Source of the DNA: DASXIW01 sp036497785
Lineage (GTDB): Bacteria; Pseudomonadota; Alphaproteobacteria; Acetobacterales; Acetobacteraceae
Assembly: GCA_036497785.1 (NCBI GenBank)
Contig: DASXIW010000238.1
Location: 1 to 9,298 of the forward strand
Direction: 5' to 3'
DNA length: 9,298 bases
The notes under the pieces are model-generated. The model was not told the origin of the DNA. It ran no database searches and saw only the letters and a program-made list of their open reading frames with translations. A program made the translations under genes and the position numbers. Shown in pieces: positions 7,144-9,298 of this stretch. Position 1 is the first letter of the stretch. Each line of letters begins with the position of its first letter.

Positions 7144-8036
7144 ACATCGCCGTCATCGGGCTGGGCAACATGGGCGCTCCCATGGCCGCCAATCTGCTCA
7201 AGGCAGGCCACAACGTGGTCGGCTTCGATCTGGTAACCGCCGCCTTGCAGGCCCATGCCGGGGCAGGCGGCCAGGCCGCCGGATCGGCCGCCGAGGCCGT
7301 GGCCGAGGCGGATGCCGTCATCACCATGCTGCCCGCCGGGCAGCATGTGGCGGAGGTGTACGAAACCGCCATCCTGCCAGCGGCCAAACCCGGCACGCTG
7401 CTGATCGATTCCTCGACTATCGATGTCGAAACCGCCCGTCTGGTCGCTGGAAAGGCCGCCGAAGCCGGGTTCGACATGATGGACGCGCCGGTCTCCGGCG
7501 GCGTCGGCGGCGCCGTGGCCGGCACGCTCACCTTCATGGTGGGCGGCAGCGCCGCCGGCTTCGCCCGCGCCCTGCCGCTGCTTCAGGCCATGGGCAAAAC
7601 CATCGTCCATGCCGGCGGCGCCGGAGCCGGGCAGGCCGCGAAAATCTGCAACAACATGATCCTGGGCATTTCCATGCTGGCGGTGTCGGAAGCCTTCGTG
7701 CTCGCCGACCGTCTGGGTCTGGACCGCCAGAAACTCTTCGACATCAGCGCCACCGCCTCCGGCCAGTGCTGGTCGCTCACAAATTACTGCCCGGTGCCCG
7801 GCCCAGTGCCCAGCTCACCTGCCAACCGCGACTACGCGCCCGGCTTCGCCGCCGCGCTCATGCTGAAAGATCTCGCTCTGTCGCAAGCCGCCGCCCAGGC
7901 CACCGGCGCGCCCACCCCGCTGGGCGCCCACGCCGCCCGGCTGTATCAGGCGCTCGCCGATGACGGGCAAGCCAGCCGGGATTTCTCCTATGCCTTCCCC
8001 TGGCTGTCCGGCAAGACGCGCGGGGAGATCGACTGA
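7140..8036 (+). CDS. mmsB: 3-Hydroxyisobutyrate dehydrogenase
   Basis: The protein has 298 residues, the usual length. It oxidises 3-hydroxyisobutyrate to methylmalonate semialdehyde with NAD+, the late step specific to valine breakdown. The N-terminal Rossmann fold opens with IAVIGLGNMGAPMAANLL (GLGNMG at 7-12). The substrate loop DAPVSGGVGGA is at 115-125, the catalytic Lys168 lies in GQAAKICNN with Asn172 after it, and the C-terminal helical domain has the MmsB-type segments DYAPGF (231-236), MLKDL and the closing FSYAFPWL. A Pro-rich stretch after TNYCPVPG (about 217-229) is also typical of bacterial MmsB and separates it from tartronate semialdehyde reductases. The start overlaps the dehydrogenase stop as ATGA and the stop overlaps the next start as TGATG, so translation is probably coupled. 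The frame is also open far upstream inside the dehydrogenase gene, but that is not coding. Confidence 0.95.
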   Translation: MNIAVIGLGNMGAPMAANLLKAGHNVVGFDLVTAALQAHAGAGGQAAGSAAEAVAEADAVITMLPAGQHVAEVYETAILPAAKPGTLLIDSSTIDVETARLVAGKAAEAGFDMMDAPVSGGVGGAVAGTLTFMVGGSAAGFARALPLLQAMGKTIVHAGGAGAGQAAKICNNMILGISMLAVSEAFVLADRLGLDRQKLFDISATASGQCWSLTNYCPVPGPVPSSPANRDYAPGFAAALMLKDLALSQAAAQATGAPTPLGAHAARLYQALADDGQASRDFSYAFPWLSGKTRGEID

Positions 8037-9298
8037 TGCAAGCCGGCAGCTTCAAGGCGGCCCGCGACTTCCTGCTGACGCATCGCGCCGACTACGCCAC
8101 CGCCTATGCCGAGTTCCGCTGGCCGGAACAGCCCAACTTCAACTGGGCGCTCGACTGGTTCGACGGCGAACTCGCGCGCGGCGAATTGCGCGACACGCCG
8201 GCGCTGATCGTCACCGGGGCAGGGGAGGCGCGCCTCACCTTCGCCGAACTCGCGGAAAGTTCCAGCCGTGTGGCCAGCGGCCTGCGCGCTCTGGGCGTGA
8301 AGCGGGGCGACCGCATCCTGGTCATGCTAGGCAATATCGCACCCCTGTGGGAGGTGATGCTGGCGGCGATGAAGCTCGGCGCCGTCGTCGTCCCGGCAAC
8401 CACGCTGCTCACCGCCGAAGACCTCGCCGAACGCATCGCCCGCGCGGGTGTGCGCCTGATCGTCGCCACCGCCGGGGACGCCCCGAAGCTGGCGGGCCTC
8501 AAAACCATCGCCCGCATCACCGTAGGCGGCGCCCCGCCGGGCTGCACGGATTACGCCACCCTGCTCGCGGCCCCAGCCGATTTCGTGCCGCACGGCCCCG
8601 CCGCCGCCACCGATCCGCTGCTGCTTTATTTCACCTCCGGCACCACCGCCCGCCCGAAGCTGGTGCTGCACAGCCACGCCTCGTACCCGATCGGCCATCT
8701 CTCGACGATGTACTGGCTGGGATTGCTTCCCGGCGACATCCATCTGAACGTCTCCTCGCCAGGCTGGGCGAAACATGCCTGGAGCTGCCTGTTCGCCCCC
8801 TGGAATGCCGGTGCCGCCGTCTTCGTCGCCAACCAACCCCGCTTCAACGCCAGCGCGCTGCTGGACAGCATCGTCCGCCACGGCGTCACCACGCTCTGCG
8901 CTCCGCCCACCGTCTGGCGCATGCTGATCCAGGAAGACCTCGCGGCCCGGAAGACCTCCCTGCGCGAGCTTTGCGGCGCCGGCGAGCCGCTGAACCCCGA
9001 GGTGATCGAACAGGTCCGCGCCGCCTGGGGCCTGACCATACGCGACGGCTACGGCCAGACCGAAACCACCGCCCAGATCGGCAATTCCCCGGGCCAGTTG
9101 CTGAAACCCGGCTCGATGGGCCGCCCCTTGCCCGGCTACCGCATCCGCCTGCTCGACGCCGATCATAACGAGGCGGAAGAAGGTGCGCTCTGCCTCCCGC
9201 TCGATCCGCCCCCCGCCGCGCTCATGCAGGGCTACCAGAACGACGATGGCGGCCTCGCTCCGATCGACGGCGGCCACTACCGCACCGGCGACGTCGCC
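8036..9298 (+). CDS. AMP-forming acyl-CoA synthetase, 3' end outside the window
   Basis: The frame runs open from the ATG at 8036 to the window edge: 421 residues of an expected ~530-560. This ANL-superfamily enzyme activates a carboxylic acid with ATP and transfers it to CoA. Visible motifs are the phosphate loop YFTSGTTARPK (198-208), SSPGWAKHAWS (240-250), FAPWNAGA (253-260), CGAGEPLNPEV (313-323), YGQTE (339-343) and the start of the hinge region at YRTGD (415-419). The Ala after SGTT, where Gly is commoner, occurs in medium-chain acyl-CoA ligases related to ACSM/AcsM, which I take as the nearest group. The C-terminal small domain with the catalytic Lys is not in the window. The start overlaps the mmsB stop (TGATG). 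In this operon a short or branched-chain acid such as isobutyrate is a reasonable substrate guess, not a demonstrated one. Confidence 0.9.
   Translation, partial: MQAGSFKAARDFLLTHRADYATAYAEFRWPEQPNFNWALDWFDGELARGELRDTPALIVTGAGEARLTFAELAESSSRVASGLRALGVKRGDRILVMLGNIAPLWEVMLAAMKLGAVVVPATTLLTAEDLAERIARAGVRLIVATAGDAPKLAGLKTIARITVGGAPPGCTDYATLLAAPADFVPHGPAAATDPLLLYFTSGTTARPKLVLHSHASYPIGHLSTMYWLGLLPGDIHLNVSSPGWAKHAWSCLFAPWNAGAAVFVANQPRFNASALLDSIVRHGVTTLCAPPTVWRMLIQEDLAARKTSLRELCGAGEPLNPEVIEQVRAAWGLTIRDGYGQTETTAQIGNSPGQLLKPGSMGRPLPGYRIRLLDADHNEAEEGALCLPLDPPPAALMQGYQNDDGGLAPIDGGHYRTGDVA

Noticed and set aside
6066..8036. Possible 656-residue fusion with MmsB at its end
   Set aside because: The upstream part is the acyl-CoA dehydrogenase read out of frame (Arg/Gly/Pro-rich). 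Real MmsB starts at 7140 with a classic Rossmann motif.
7960..9168. Plus-strand open frame of 402 codons overlapping mmsB and the ligase
   Set aside because: Its translation is Arg/Pro/His-rich out-of-frame sequence. The frame starting at 8036 encodes the ligase and simply has no stop in the window.
8327..9277. Long open frame on the minus strand (316 codons) opposite the acyl-CoA synthetase
   Set aside because: It is a shadow of the high-GC coding strand. The opposite frame carries all the ANL ligase motifs, and the minus-strand translation is Gly/Ala/Arg-rich with no recognisable domain.

Overview
The window is high-GC DNA with alphaproteobacterial character. A wHTH/TolB-like/TPR regulator, a Hint (Hedgehog/intein) domain protein, a cbpA-cbpM pair and a branched-chain acyl-CoA operon together look most like Acetobacteraceae. 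That placement rests on family resemblance from memory, not on a marker gene. No tRNA, rRNA, CRISPR array, insertion sequence, phage gene or attachment site was seen, and there is no gene-free stretch longer than about 300 bases.

Left part (1-2240, plus strand): the end of a small receiver-like protein that lacks a clear phospho-acceptor Asp, then a transcriptional regulator of the winged-helix + TolB-like + TPR type. The regulator is split over three reading frames by two single-base losses, so as written it is a pseudogene or contains sequencing errors.

Middle part (2261-5877, minus strand): a two-gene chaperone operon, a CbpA/DnaJ-type class B J-domain protein followed after 1-4 bases by its modulator CbpM, which converges on the regulator. 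Upstream of it lies a decayed Hint-domain gene with two compensating frameshifts. It appears to have lost the front half of the Hint module, including the nucleophilic cysteine, and it is followed by a strong intrinsic terminator. Next comes an intact alpha/beta-hydrolase of the proline-iminopeptidase (S33) type with its own terminator hairpin.

Right part (5998-9298, plus strand): a tightly packed operon of an acyl-CoA dehydrogenase, 3-hydroxyisobutyrate dehydrogenase (mmsB) and an AMP-forming acyl-CoA synthetase that runs off the window. Start and stop codons overlap (ATGA, TGATG). The set fits valine/isobutyrate catabolism: the ligase could make an acyl-CoA, the dehydrogenase desaturates it, and MmsB oxidises 3-hydroxyisobutyrate. 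The hydratase, the hydrolase and MmsA would have to lie outside the window.

I see no convincing new multi-gene system. The most notable points are the gene decay confined to two accessory genes, the gutted Hint protein with its unnamed C-terminal module, and the degenerate receiver beside a broken regulator.
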